Positions 1 to 6,931 of a DNA stretch of 11,379 nucleotides are shown piece after piece. The translations under genes were made by a program, and so were the position numbers. Under the pieces are notes generated by a model that saw only the letters and a list, made by a program, of their open reading frames with translations, was not told the DNA's origin and ran no database searches. Origin of the DNA: JALZHR01 sp036389695 (GTDB lineage: Bacteria > Acidobacteriota > Blastocatellia > Pyrinomonadales > Pyrinomonadaceae). Positions within the stretch are counted from its first letter, which is position 1. Every line of letters begins with the position of its first letter. Where the stretch lies: NCBI GenBank assembly GCA_036389695.1, contig DASVWG010000421.1, positions 1-11,379 of the forward strand, in the 5' to 3' direction.

Positions 1-1683
1 ATGCCCAATATAAAATCCACCAGAATCACTACTTCCGAAGCTCTCAAGCTAATTGAAGATGCTAGAAACGCCGAATTGTGCCGAGATATACAAGCTTGTC
101 GAGAGGCTCTAAATCCAGTCTGGGAAAATCTGGAAGATGAACCGGCACTTGCCGGTTTGGATAATATTGTTCAGACCGAAATTCTGCGGCTCTGCGGTTT
201 CTTTCTGAGTTTTTACGGACGCTCGCGTGGAATGAAGGATTATCAGGAACGCGGGAAAGATTTTTTAACCAATGCTATCGAAACGTTTGAAAGTGAAAAT
301 CTGCCCGATAAATCAGCCGAAGCGAAAGTCATTCTCGCACTGTGCTATTGGTATGAAGGCGCAGTCGCTGAAAGTGAGTTCATTTTAGCCGAGACTGAAG
401 CCGAATATTCTCAAAACCAACTGCATCCGATTTATTTTCAGATTTGTGTTACACGGCTGCTGATACATTACTGGAAAGAGGAATTTTCACAAGCTTTGAA
501 AATAATTGAAAAGCTATCAAGACCAATTTCGCTATGTCAGGACGTTCGGCTTAAAACTCTTTTTCATAATCAGGCTGGAATTGTTTACCAACAGCTTAGA
601 CATTCTGAAAAGGCAATTTTTCATTTACAAGAAGCAATTAAAAACGCACTGCTTCATAACAATTTAAGGTATGCTGCGGGAAGCCTTAATAATCTTGGAA
701 ATGTATATAAAGATACTGGAGATTTCGTTAAAGCCCATCAATACGTTGACCGTGCCTACAAGTCATATATTGAATTAGAAGAAATCGGATGGGCGGCTAA
801 TGTACTTGATACAAAAGCCCAAGTATATCTCACAGAAAATAAACTCGCATCTGCATTAACCAAAATAAATGAAGCTCTTACAATTTTACGTCAAGGCGAA
901 GATTTAGCCGGTTTAATTGAGGCGCTTTTTACTAAATGCAGGATTCTTCTGAAACTTGATAAGGTTGGTGAGTCGGTAGCCTTGCTTACAGAGTTGGTAG
1001 AAACGGCGAAAATGCGGATTGGTGAATTTGCGGCGAAAAAATATGCTGTTGAATTTTCTAAGTTAATTTACCCGCTCAATAATACTTCCTACCAGAATGA
1101 AATAAAGGCTTTCAAAATAAGTCTGTTGCGCAAACATTTGACCGACGCTGACGGACAGGTGACCAAAGCCGCTGAAACGTTGGGAATTTCGCATCAGAGT
1201 TTGTCGGATATTCTCAATAATCAATTTCCCGAACTGTTTATCGAACTCGGCATTCGTCGCCGTTCGCGGCGGAATGGTAAAAAACGTGATGTTTTTAAAA
1301 ATATCACGCCGGTTAAGCTGAGCGATTCGCAGATGTCTTATGACGGCGGCTTGAGATTGAATGAAGATGCTTCTTATTACACGTTTGCTTTGAACGGCAA
1401 AAGCCTGCCGTCACTGAAAACTAAACAAAACGTTATTGTTTTAATCGAATCCGGCGAGCAGCGTGCTGGAGAGACCGTGATAATGCAGAATCAGAAAACA
1501 GATGAGTTTCATTGCGGAGTTTTGGAAATTGATAATCTGACCGAAATTTTTTATTTGAATGATTCCGCCGTCAAGGACGATTTTCCGTGTCTGCTCGATG
1601 ATTTTAAATATTACGGGAAAGTGGTTGGTTATTGTGTGCTTGAAGACGACAGCGGCACGCAGATTTTCTTCCGACCTTTTTAA
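1..1683 (+). CDS. TPR protein with Fis-type HTH and S24/LexA-like C-terminal domain; putative transcriptional regulator
   Basis: This 560-aa cytoplasmic protein has no signal peptide or membrane segment. Residues about 60-345 form helical TPR-like repeats; the clearest are around 185-215 and 225-260, where the AAGSLNNLGNVYKDTGDF motif lies. Residues about 373-410 read as a Fis-type helix-turn-helix (LTDADGQVTKAAETLGIS, then a recognition-helix-like HQSLSDILNN), followed by a basic stretch RRRSRRNGKKR at 419-429. Residues about 455-560 are beta-rich and resemble the S24/LexA peptidase fold: NGKSLPSL at 465-472 sits where G-x-S-M-x-P would be, and YYGKVVGY at 537-544 matches the usual GxVVG strand. 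I cannot find the matching catalytic lysine, so this domain is probably a non-proteolytic sensor or dimerisation module. The start codon is the first base of the window, so an upstream extension cannot be excluded. The gene is visibly AT-richer than the next genes. Family assignments are by motif reading; the DNA-binding regulator role is inference. Confidence 0.75.
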   Translation: MPNIKSTRITTSEALKLIEDARNAELCRDIQACREALNPVWENLEDEPALAGLDNIVQTEILRLCGFFLSFYGRSRGMKDYQERGKDFLTNAIETFESENLPDKSAEAKVILALCYWYEGAVAESEFILAETEAEYSQNQLHPIYFQICVTRLLIHYWKEEFSQALKIIEKLSRPISLCQDVRLKTLFHNQAGIVYQQLRHSEKAIFHLQEAIKNALLHNNLRYAAGSLNNLGNVYKDTGDFVKAHQYVDRAYKSYIELEEIGWAANVLDTKAQVYLTENKLASALTKINEALTILRQGEDLAGLIEALFTKCRILLKLDKVGESVALLTELVETAKMRIGEFAAKKYAVEFSKLIYPLNNTSYQNEIKAFKISLLRKHLTDADGQVTKAAETLGISHQSLSDILNNQFPELFIELGIRRRSRRNGKKRDVFKNITPVKLSDSQMSYDGGLRLNEDASYYTFALNGKSLPSLKTKQNVIVLIESGEQRAGETVIMQNQKTDEFHCGVLEIDNLTEIFYLNDSAVKDDFPCLLDDFKYYGKVVGYCVLEDDSGTQIFFRPF

Positions 1684-1702
1684 GAAATCTGTTTTTGGGC
1701 AA

Positions 1703-1745
1703 GAGAGTTAGAGCACAAACGCATTTGTGCTCTAACTCTTTTTTT
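1703..1745 (+). terminator. Strong intrinsic terminator after the TPR-HTH gene
   Basis: Positions 1704-1719 and 1724-1739 form a perfect 16-bp stem around a 4-nt loop (CGCA), followed by a run of seven T from 1739 to 1745. It begins 20 bases after the TAA of the upstream gene. The T run overlaps the stop codon of the convergent symporter gene (1744-1746). Read on the minus strand the same hairpin lacks a good U tract, so it is best treated as a plus-strand terminator that may slow minus-strand transcription. Confidence 0.92.
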
Positions 1746-3270
1746 AACGCAGGAATGGCGCGAGCAAACTGAGCAGGACGATAATTACGATAGCGCCGAA
1801 AATATCGAGCAGAATTCCGTAGCGTACCATTTTCATTAAAGGAATGTAGCCAGAGCCGTAAACAATCGCGTTGCAAGGCGTTGAGACGGGAAGCATAAAG
1901 CCGAGGCTCGCGCCCATTGTTGCGCCGAGGGCGGGAATCAGCGGGTCGGCGTTCTGGGTTTGGGCGATGGCGATTACGACGGGCACGACCATATTTGCCG
2001 AAGCCGTGTTGGAAGTCGTTTCGGAGATGATGACGGCGACCAGAACCGAGGCGATTAAAAGCCCGAAATCGCCGCTCAGAGGCAAAAGCGCGGTCAGGTT
2101 TCTGCCGATTGCTTCGGCTAAACCGGTTTGAAAAGACATAACGCCGAGCGCGAAGCCGCCGCCATAGAGCAGGATTACGCCCCAATCAATTTTCACGGCT
2201 TCGTTCCACGTAATTGCCTTTTCGCCTTTCTCGCTGCCTGGTAAAAGAAACAATAAAACCGCTCCCGCAATCGCGCCGACGGCTTCGGGCAGGCGCGTGT
2301 TTATCGCTTTGTAAATTTCGCTGGTTTCGCCGACGAAAAGGGCGATTAAACCGGAAAAAATCCAGAGCGCGATGGCAACGGAAAAAGCGATGACGGTAGA
2401 TTTTTGCCCGCGCGTCCACGCGCCTAAGCTCGCTTTTTCGCGCTGAATCATCTCGGCGCTGCCGGCGATTTCTTTGACGCCTGCGGGCGCGAGTTTGTTG
2501 AGATAAAAATAAAGAAATAAGTAGAGAATAATGACGACGGGAACGCCAATCAGCATCCATTTGAAAAAGGAAATTTCCGCGCCGATTATCTGGCGGATAA
2601 AGCCGATTCCGATGACGTTCGGCGGCGTTCCGATGGGTGTCGCAAGACCGCCAATCGACGCGGCGAAAGATGTTATCAGCATCAGCGCCGTCGCGTAATT
2701 GCGGCTGATTTTGATGCCGGTTTCCTTTTCCTGTTTGAATAGAAAAGTAATGATTGACATTCCGATGGCAAACATCATCGCGGTCGTCGCCGTGTTGGAA
2801 ATCCACGCGGAGATGAACGCCGTGACCGCGCCGAAAGCGAATAAAATCCGCGAAGGACGCGCGCCGATCCATTTCAGCGAAAGCACGCCGTAAGCGAACC
2901 GCTTGTCCAAATCGTGGAGAAAAATCGCGCGAGCTAAGATGAAAGAACCGATAAAAAGAAACATCAACGGGTCGGCAAACGGCGCGAAAACCTCTTTCGC
3001 GGGCGCGACTTTCAGCAAAACGCACAGCGCCGCGCCGATTAAAGCCGTCACGGGCATCGGCAGAGATTCGCAAATCCAGAGCACGATGACGGCGGAAATT
3101 ACCGCCGCCAGACGGTGCGCTTCGGGCTTTAAATTCAAAGGCGCGAAAAATATGATTAGAAAAACGAGCGGCGCGAGAAAAAATCCGGCGCGATTGCGCC
3201 AAACCTCAAACCGCGCTTCGGCTGGACTGATGACTTCTTCGACGTTTAGATTTTCTTCGATTGATGACAT
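1744..3270 (-). CDS. DASS/SLC13-family Na+-coupled dicarboxylate symporter
   Basis: This 508-aa inner-membrane protein has many hydrophobic segments. It carries the paired signature of the divalent anion:Na+ symporter family (VcINDY type): SNTATTAMM at about 158-166 and SETTSNTASANM at about 416-427, each holding an S-N-T triad. Each triad is followed by the re-entrant-loop partner, GTPPN at 214-218 and TPCN at 464-467. These elements form the Na+ and carboxylate sites in known members. Length is normal for the family. I chose the ATG at 3268-3270 (MSSIEEN). The open frame continues 13 codons upstream to an ATG at 3307-3309, but those codons lie inside a hairpin repeat and encode a non-family-like basic peptide. 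No clear Shine-Dalgarno precedes the chosen ATG. Substrate is inferred (C4-dicarboxylates or citrate). The gene runs in the same direction as cstA upstream and could be read through from it, subject to the repeat between them. Confidence 0.88.
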   Translation of the reverse strand: MSSIEENLNVEEVISPAEARFEVWRNRAGFFLAPLVFLIIFFAPLNLKPEAHRLAAVISAVIVLWICESLPMPVTALIGAALCVLLKVAPAKEVFAPFADPLMFLFIGSFILARAIFLHDLDKRFAYGVLSLKWIGARPSRILFAFGAVTAFISAWISNTATTAMMFAIGMSIITFLFKQEKETGIKISRNYATALMLITSFAASIGGLATPIGTPPNVIGIGFIRQIIGAEISFFKWMLIGVPVVIILYLFLYFYLNKLAPAGVKEIAGSAEMIQREKASLGAWTRGQKSTVIAFSVAIALWIFSGLIALFVGETSEIYKAINTRLPEAVGAIAGAVLLFLLPGSEKGEKAITWNEAVKIDWGVILLYGGGFALGVMSFQTGLAEAIGRNLTALLPLSGDFGLLIASVLVAVIISETTSNTASANMVVPVVIAIAQTQNADPLIPALGATMGASLGFMLPVSTPCNAIVYGSGYIPLMKMVRYGILLDIFGAIVIIVLLSLLAPFLR

Positions 3271-3273
3271 ATT

Positions 3274-3400
3274 GTAACGCCAGCGTCTCGCTGGCTGTCG
3301 TGGCGGCATCTTGCCGCCATATTCAAATCAAACTCGCGCAACGTTTAAGAAAACTGAGCGCGAGACGCACTCAGGACAGCCGGCAGGATGCCGGCGTTAC
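3274..3400. repeat. Composite REP/BIME-like element of four hairpins with 26-bp inverted ends
   Basis: The two ends, 3274-3299 and 3375-3400, are inverted copies (21 of 26 positions identical), each starting GTAACGCC and closing GGCTGTC when read inward. Each end folds on itself: 3279-3295 (7-bp stem, TCT loop) and 3379-3395 (7-bp stem, GGA loop on +). Two inner hairpins lie at 3301-3319 (8-bp stem, TCT loop) and 3354-3374 (9 positions with one C-A mismatch, AGA loop), separated by about 34 bp of unstructured DNA. The element fills the entire gap between cstA and the symporter gene. Its right GTAAC supplies the TAA stop of cstA and its left edge lies 3 bases from the symporter ATG. The layout resembles a bacterial interspersed mosaic element; no RAYT transposase gene is present in the window. 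Confidence 0.85.
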
Positions 3401-5094
3401 GGAGTCTCAACCGCCAATTCGCCTTGTCGTTTTTCGCCGCGCAGTTTCAGAATCGCTGTAATAACCAGATAAATCGCCAGCGAAATCAGTGCGAGCGAGG
3501 CGACGCCGTTGACGAATTTGATGTCGAAGCCGTTTGCCGCGCGGAAATTTCCGATGACCATACTGGTCAAAGCGCAGAGCGTGATTGCCAAAACGAAAAG
3601 CATAGGCAGAAGCGTGAAAGCGATTCGCTGACGCGCCTGATAAAGCCACGCCGTAATGGAAAGCAGAGTCAAAGCCGCGAGCAGTTGATTCGACGCGCCG
3701 AACAGCGTCCAGAAATCGCTCCAGCTTCCTTTCGGAGCGAGCAAAACGCAGATGAACGGCACGAAAATCGTTCCCAGAGTTCCGATAATCGCGCCGATTC
3801 TGCCTTTTAAACCGAAAAGCTCCTGCACGATGTAGCGTCCCAGACGGAGGGAGACGTCGAGCGTGTCGAAAACGAAAGTCGAAAAAGCCATCGCGCCGAA
3901 CGTGACGGCAAAAGGCAGATTTTGCTGTCCGATTAAAATCGTTAAAAATCTGCCGATGCCGTCGCCGTAAATTTTTCCGGGCGCGACGCCTTTCGATGCT
4001 TCCGAAGCGACAATCATAATCGTCACGAGCGCGATAAAAGCGACGAAACCTTCCGCCAGCATCGCGCCGTAGCCGACCGATTTGGCGTGCGATTCCTTGT
4101 CAATCTGCTTCGAGGTTGTGCCGGAACAAACCAGACCGTGAAAACCCGAACACGCGCCGCAGGCAATATTCACAAACAGAAACGGGAACAACATTCCGGT
4201 CATTCCGCCGACGTCGAAGGATTTAAAAGCCGGCTGCGCAATTTCATAACCGCCGAAGAAAATTCCGATAATGCCGACGGCGATTGCCGTGTAAAGCACA
4301 AAACCGCCGAGATAACCGCGCGGCTGCAAAAGCGCCCAGACCGGAACTAAGGATGCGATAATGCAGTAAATCAAAATCAAAACCGCCCAAATCATTCGCT
4401 CGTAATCCTCGCTGTAACCGAAAAGAAAAACGGTCGAAAATTTTGTGCCGAGATAAGAAAGCGCGAAAGTGGCGGGCACGAAAATTATTGTTGATAACCA
4501 GAGCGGCGGTTTTAAATATCTTTCGACCAAGCCTAAAACGATTGATAAACCCAGATATGTGACGCTCGCGAAAGCGACCGCGCCGCCCGGATTAAAGCCC
4601 GAAGCGTTTTGCAGAGCCTCGTCGCCCGCGACGAAAGTTCCGGCGGTAATGTCCGTAAAAGCGACGATAACGTAAACCAGCGCAATCCATATAAACGCCA
4701 TCATCGCGCGCCCCGCGCCGTTGCCCAGTTTTTCGCGCGTGATTTCGGCAATCGACGTTGCGCCGTGTCGAATCGAGGAAGTCAGCGTCGAAAAATCATG
4801 AACCGCGCCGATTAAAACGACGCCTAGCGCAATCCACAAAAGACACGGCAGCCAGCCGAACGCCTGGCACGCGATAATCGGACCGGCAATCGGACCGGCG
4901 GCGGCGATTGCCGAAAAATGCTGTCCGAACAGATAAAAAGGCTTTATCGGCACAAAATCTTCGCCGTCGTTGATTTTGTTTGCCGGAGTTTCCCGGGAAT
5001 CGTCGAGCCGGAATTGTTTTGCAATCCAGCGCCCGTAAGCGAAATAACCGAATACCAGCCAGATTAAAAAGACGATTGCCAAAGCAGCAAGCAT
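3397..5094 (-). CDS. cstA: CstA-family carbon starvation / pyruvate-peptide transporter
   Basis: This 565-aa polytopic inner-membrane protein has CstA-family hallmarks throughout: GQHFSAIAAAGPIAGP at 57-72, HDFSTLTSSIRHG at 99-111, CGACSGFHGLVCSGTTSKQI at 312-331, FDTLDVSLRLGRY at 409-421 and WTLFGASNQLLAALTL at 462-477. E. coli CstA (about 700 aa) and its relative BtsT are linked to peptide and pyruvate uptake; this copy belongs to the shorter form common outside enterobacteria. The start is well supported: GGAG at 5102-5105 lies 7 bases before the ATG, and the protein opens directly with a membrane helix. Its TAA stop (3397-3399) is provided by the GTAAC end of the hairpin repeat, so the last residues (ELAVETP) may have been reshaped by the element. 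Family is certain; the substrate is not determinable here. Confidence 0.93.
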   Translation of the reverse strand: MLAALAIVFLIWLVFGYFAYGRWIAKQFRLDDSRETPANKINDGEDFVPIKPFYLFGQHFSAIAAAGPIAGPIIACQAFGWLPCLLWIALGVVLIGAVHDFSTLTSSIRHGATSIAEITREKLGNGAGRAMMAFIWIALVYVIVAFTDITAGTFVAGDEALQNASGFNPGGAVAFASVTYLGLSIVLGLVERYLKPPLWLSTIIFVPATFALSYLGTKFSTVFLFGYSEDYERMIWAVLILIYCIIASLVPVWALLQPRGYLGGFVLYTAIAVGIIGIFFGGYEIAQPAFKSFDVGGMTGMLFPFLFVNIACGACSGFHGLVCSGTTSKQIDKESHAKSVGYGAMLAEGFVAFIALVTIMIVASEASKGVAPGKIYGDGIGRFLTILIGQQNLPFAVTFGAMAFSTFVFDTLDVSLRLGRYIVQELFGLKGRIGAIIGTLGTIFVPFICVLLAPKGSWSDFWTLFGASNQLLAALTLLSITAWLYQARQRIAFTLLPMLFVLAITLCALTSMVIGNFRAANGFDIKFVNGVASLALISLAIYLVITAILKLRGEKRQGELAVETP

Positions 5095-5181
5095 AAATTT
5101 TCTCCGAAACAGAATATTTGGAAAGCCCGAAGTGAGATAAATTTACGCTAACTTTAATATAAAAAACAAGGTATGAATGAA

Positions 5182-5253
5182 GAAGACGGAAGTCAGAAGT
5201 CAGAAGACGGTAGAAATTTATCTTCCTACTTCCGTCTACTCACTTCCGTCTTC
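5182..5253. repeat. Inverted repeat built of degenerate GAAGTCA/GACGGAAGT units
   Basis: Positions 5182-5193 (GAAGACGGAAGT) and 5242-5253 are a perfect 12-bp inverted pair. Between them the left half carries direct repeats of GAAGTCA (5190-5203) and a second AGAAGACGG (5202-5210), while the right half carries the complementary ACTTCCGTCT twice (5228-5237 and 5242-5251). The halves can pair in more than one register. The element lies between the TPR/PH-like gene and cstA (gap 5095-5259). Rest of the gap: AT-rich, with the cstA ribosome-binding site at its left edge and no gene. Confidence 0.7.
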
Positions 5254-5259
5254 CAATTT

Positions 5260-6186
5260 TTAATCACTTAAAACGGTCGAATTTCTGTTTGAGTTTGAGG
5301 CGGCGATGAAGCGTTCCGCCATTCTTGATTCTTCGGATTGCCCGGTAATCGGCGCGAAGCGGAATTTGGCTTCTTCTTTGCCGATTTTGAGAAAGATTTT
5401 AAAGATGCTGCGTTTTTTCCATGTGCGCGTGTTTTCGGTGTCCAATTTGATTTTTTCGATGTTTACCATCGAAGTCTCAAACGTATGCACGTTTTCGTCC
5501 GATTCAAAACGCAGGCTGTCTTGCGAAATATACAGCGAGCCGGTGCAGCGTCCGGTAAATTTTCCGTTATCGTCGTGGAAGACGCGGAAAACCGCGCTGC
5601 CGCCGTTGATAAACGATTCATGCATCGCTTTTTCCGCCTGAGCGAGATTGTTCAATTCATAAAGATATATAAAACCCATCATCTGATAAGCCGCCGGGCT
5701 TGCCGGATTCAGCTTGACGGCGTTTTCCAGAAGACGCATCGCGCCTTTCGGATTTTTCTGGTCTTTATAGAAATAAATCGCCTGTTCGAGCAAATCGTCA
5801 TAACTTGCAGGTGCCGGATTTTTACGGCGAATCGGGTTGTTTTTTCCGGCTTTCGCCGTAGTAGTCAGGTTGTTGTTTTTGGCGGGCAGGCGCGGATTAT
5901 TCGAGACGGCTTTGATGACTTCCGGGCGCGCGCCGGCGGCAATCAGGCTTTTTCTGACTGCCGGAGTCATCTCGAAATCGACTCCGTTGCGATTGATAAT
6001 GGTGACGATGTCGCGCGTTTGCAGCTGCCGCGTGCGAAGCGCCTGAATAAGACGGTCTTTTTTAACGGGCGAGCCTTTGTATTGCGCGAATAAATTACCG
6101 GCGACGAGCAAAATTAAAAAACAGGCTGCCGCCAGCTTAATAAAACTTTTGCGCGCTTTACAGATTGTAAAAATCGGACGATTCAT
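5260..6186 (-). CDS. Secreted or periplasmic TPR protein with C-terminal PH/GRAM-like beta domain; function unknown
   Basis: This 308-aa protein begins with a basic n-region and hydrophobic core at 14-34 ending NLFA-Q, a plausible signal peptide. Residues 41-95 form a small helical module with NRNGVDFEMTP and LIAAGARPEVIKAV, a pattern I associate with acidobacterial exported proteins. A linker rich in Asn, Lys and Pro (96-127) leads to one or two TPR units at about 128-192. Residues 197-280 are beta-rich with alternating hydrophobics (CTGSLYISQDSLRFES, IFKIFLKIGKEEAKFRFAP), resembling a PH/GRAM-like fold. I chose the ATG at 6184-6186 because it places the signal peptide normally, and an AAGGAAA lies upstream; the frame is open 12 codons further. 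The small membrane-protein gene lies 50 bp upstream in the same direction, so co-transcription is likely. No enzymatic motif is visible, and function is not known. Confidence 0.72.
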   Translation of the reverse strand: MNRPIFTICKARKSFIKLAAACFLILLVAGNLFAQYKGSPVKKDRLIQALRTRQLQTRDIVTIINRNGVDFEMTPAVRKSLIAAGARPEVIKAVSNNPRLPAKNNNLTTTAKAGKNNPIRRKNPAPASYDDLLEQAIYFYKDQKNPKGAMRLLENAVKLNPASPAAYQMMGFIYLYELNNLAQAEKAMHESFINGGSAVFRVFHDDNGKFTGRCTGSLYISQDSLRFESDENVHTFETSMVNIEKIKLDTENTRTWKKRSIFKIFLKIGKEEAKFRFAPITGQSEESRMAERFIAASNSNRNSTVLSD

Positions 6187-6236
6187 TATTTTTACAATTT
6201 CCTTTCCGCAGGCTGAAGACAAAACTTCCGGAAAAT

Positions 6237-6653
6237 TTAAACTCCCGTTAAAAGCCTTTCGGCGCGGCGCAGGCGTTCCGCTCTGGATTCGCGCGGCTCT
6301 TTTTTCCTGATGACGACGCGCGTCGGCACAGGTTTGGTTTCCGGCTGAACATCAGGCACATCGACGTCCGGCATCGCTTCGACTTCCGGCTGCTGCTGCG
6401 CGGCGGATTCCGTTTTGACTTCGTTATTTTCCGGTCTGACTTCGACGCTCTGATGATTAATGGCTTCGATTTTCTGCGAAGCCTTTTCGCTCTGGACAAA
6501 GATAAACTGCGAAACGAAATGTAAAATAATGATAACGAGAATAGCCGCGCCCGCGACGGTGTAATGCCGCTGTGCGGATTTGCCCGGCGATAATGGTCGA
6601 ATATCCGTTTCGCCGCCGTTTGCCCGTATTGCCTTTTGATTAAAACTTTTCAT
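6237..6653 (-). CDS. Small single-pass membrane protein with Glu/Pro-rich tail; unknown function
   Basis: This 138-aa protein has a short polar N-terminus (1-30), one transmembrane helix at about 32-54 (YTVAGAAILVIIILHFVSQF), then a charged low-complexity region rich in Glu, Val and Pro (55-111). It ends in a strongly basic segment RVVIRKKEPRESRAERLRRAERL (112-134). The layout suggests an anchor whose tail spans the periplasm or contacts a partner; the basic end could bind nucleic acid, lipid or an acidic protein. No family is recognised. I chose the ATG at 6651-6653; an in-frame GTG lies immediately before it. A stop codon (TGA, 6653-6655) of the upstream open frame overlaps this ATG by one base. 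It is probably the first gene of a unit with the TPR/PH-like gene. Confidence 0.6.
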   Translation of the reverse strand: MKSFNQKAIRANGGETDIRPLSPGKSAQRHYTVAGAAILVIIILHFVSQFIFVQSEKASQKIEAINHQSVEVRPENNEVKTESAAQQQPEVEAMPDVDVPDVQPETKPVPTRVVIRKKEPRESRAERLRRAERLLTGV

Positions 6654-6654
6654 C

Positions 6655-6808
6655 ACTTCAAGCTTTTTTTGATGCGTTGATTGGAAGATGAGTTGCCGCT
6701 AAGGAAAACATGGTTAAACGCGAAGCTTAAATGATTGTGGTCACTGCGGTTTACTTCGGAATTACCTTCTTTTAAAGCATCAACAAATCTTCTCGCCGGT
6801 AATCCGAC
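6655..6808 (-). other. Leader of the membrane/TPR pair: structured RNA candidate overlapping a start-less open frame
   Basis: Read on the minus strand, this 154-nt interval between the promoter candidate and the membrane-protein ATG can form a stem of 9 pairs with a one-base bulge (6798-6806 with 6757-6766) enclosing a loop of about 31 nt. It also has a 7-bp long-range pairing (6777-6783 with 6669-6675). The same strand holds about 52 open codons after an in-frame TAA, including DALKEGNSEVNRSDHNHL and FNHVFLSGNSSSNQ, ending in a TGA that overlaps the downstream ATG. The frame contains no ATG or GTG, so it is not a normal gene. It may be a decayed gene end, a regulatory leader or chance. Confidence 0.35.
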
Positions 6809-6814
6809 TCTTTA

Positions 6815-6841
6815 AGTATAACACGAAGTTACCGCTTGCAA
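6815..6841 (-). promoter_or_regulatory. Candidate sigma-70-type promoter for the membrane/TPR gene pair
   Basis: On the minus strand, TTGCAA (6836-6841) and TATACT (6815-6820) are separated by 15 bases, slightly short of optimal. Transcription would start near 6808, giving a leader of about 155 nt before the membrane-protein ATG. This is sequence matching only. Confidence 0.35.
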
Positions 6842-6898
6842 ATAATTATCTTTAAACATTTTTGCTTTTTGTTTAGCACAAGGGAAAACCAGGCGGTT

Positions 6899-6925
6899 TT
6901 GAGCCACGGAAAATTAAGCTATTAT
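6899..6925 (+). promoter_or_regulatory. Candidate promoter placing transcription start at or next to the thioesterase ATG
   Basis: TTGAGC (6899-6904) and TATTAT (6920-6925) are 15 bases apart; an alternative -10, TATAAA (6923-6928), gives an 18-base spacing. Either puts the start site within a few bases of the ATG at 6932, implying a leaderless or nearly leaderless transcript. No Shine-Dalgarno sequence precedes the ATG, which is consistent with this. Evidence is weak. Confidence 0.28.
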
Positions 6926-6931
6926 AAAACT

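Noticed and set aside
1604..3202. Long Arg-rich open frames (193 and 338 aa) on the minus strand, in another frame across the symporter gene
   Set aside because: They are shadows of the symporter: very high Arg/Ser content, no family motifs, and the real frame has clear DASS signatures.
3274..3400. Insertion sequence or CRISPR array
   Set aside because: There is no transposase, and only hairpin cores recur. Repeats are inverted and not regularly spaced with unique spacers.
5338..6093. 251-aa plus-strand open frame opposite the TPR/PH-like gene
   Set aside because: Composition is Phe/Arg-biased, as expected for the reverse of a Lys/Glu-rich gene. The minus-strand frame has a signal peptide and TPR pattern instead.
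6655..6808. Calling the start-less open frame a coding gene
   Set aside because: There is no ATG or GTG in frame, and the only TTG is at the very end. An in-frame TAA lies just upstream, and about 50 open codons can occur by chance.
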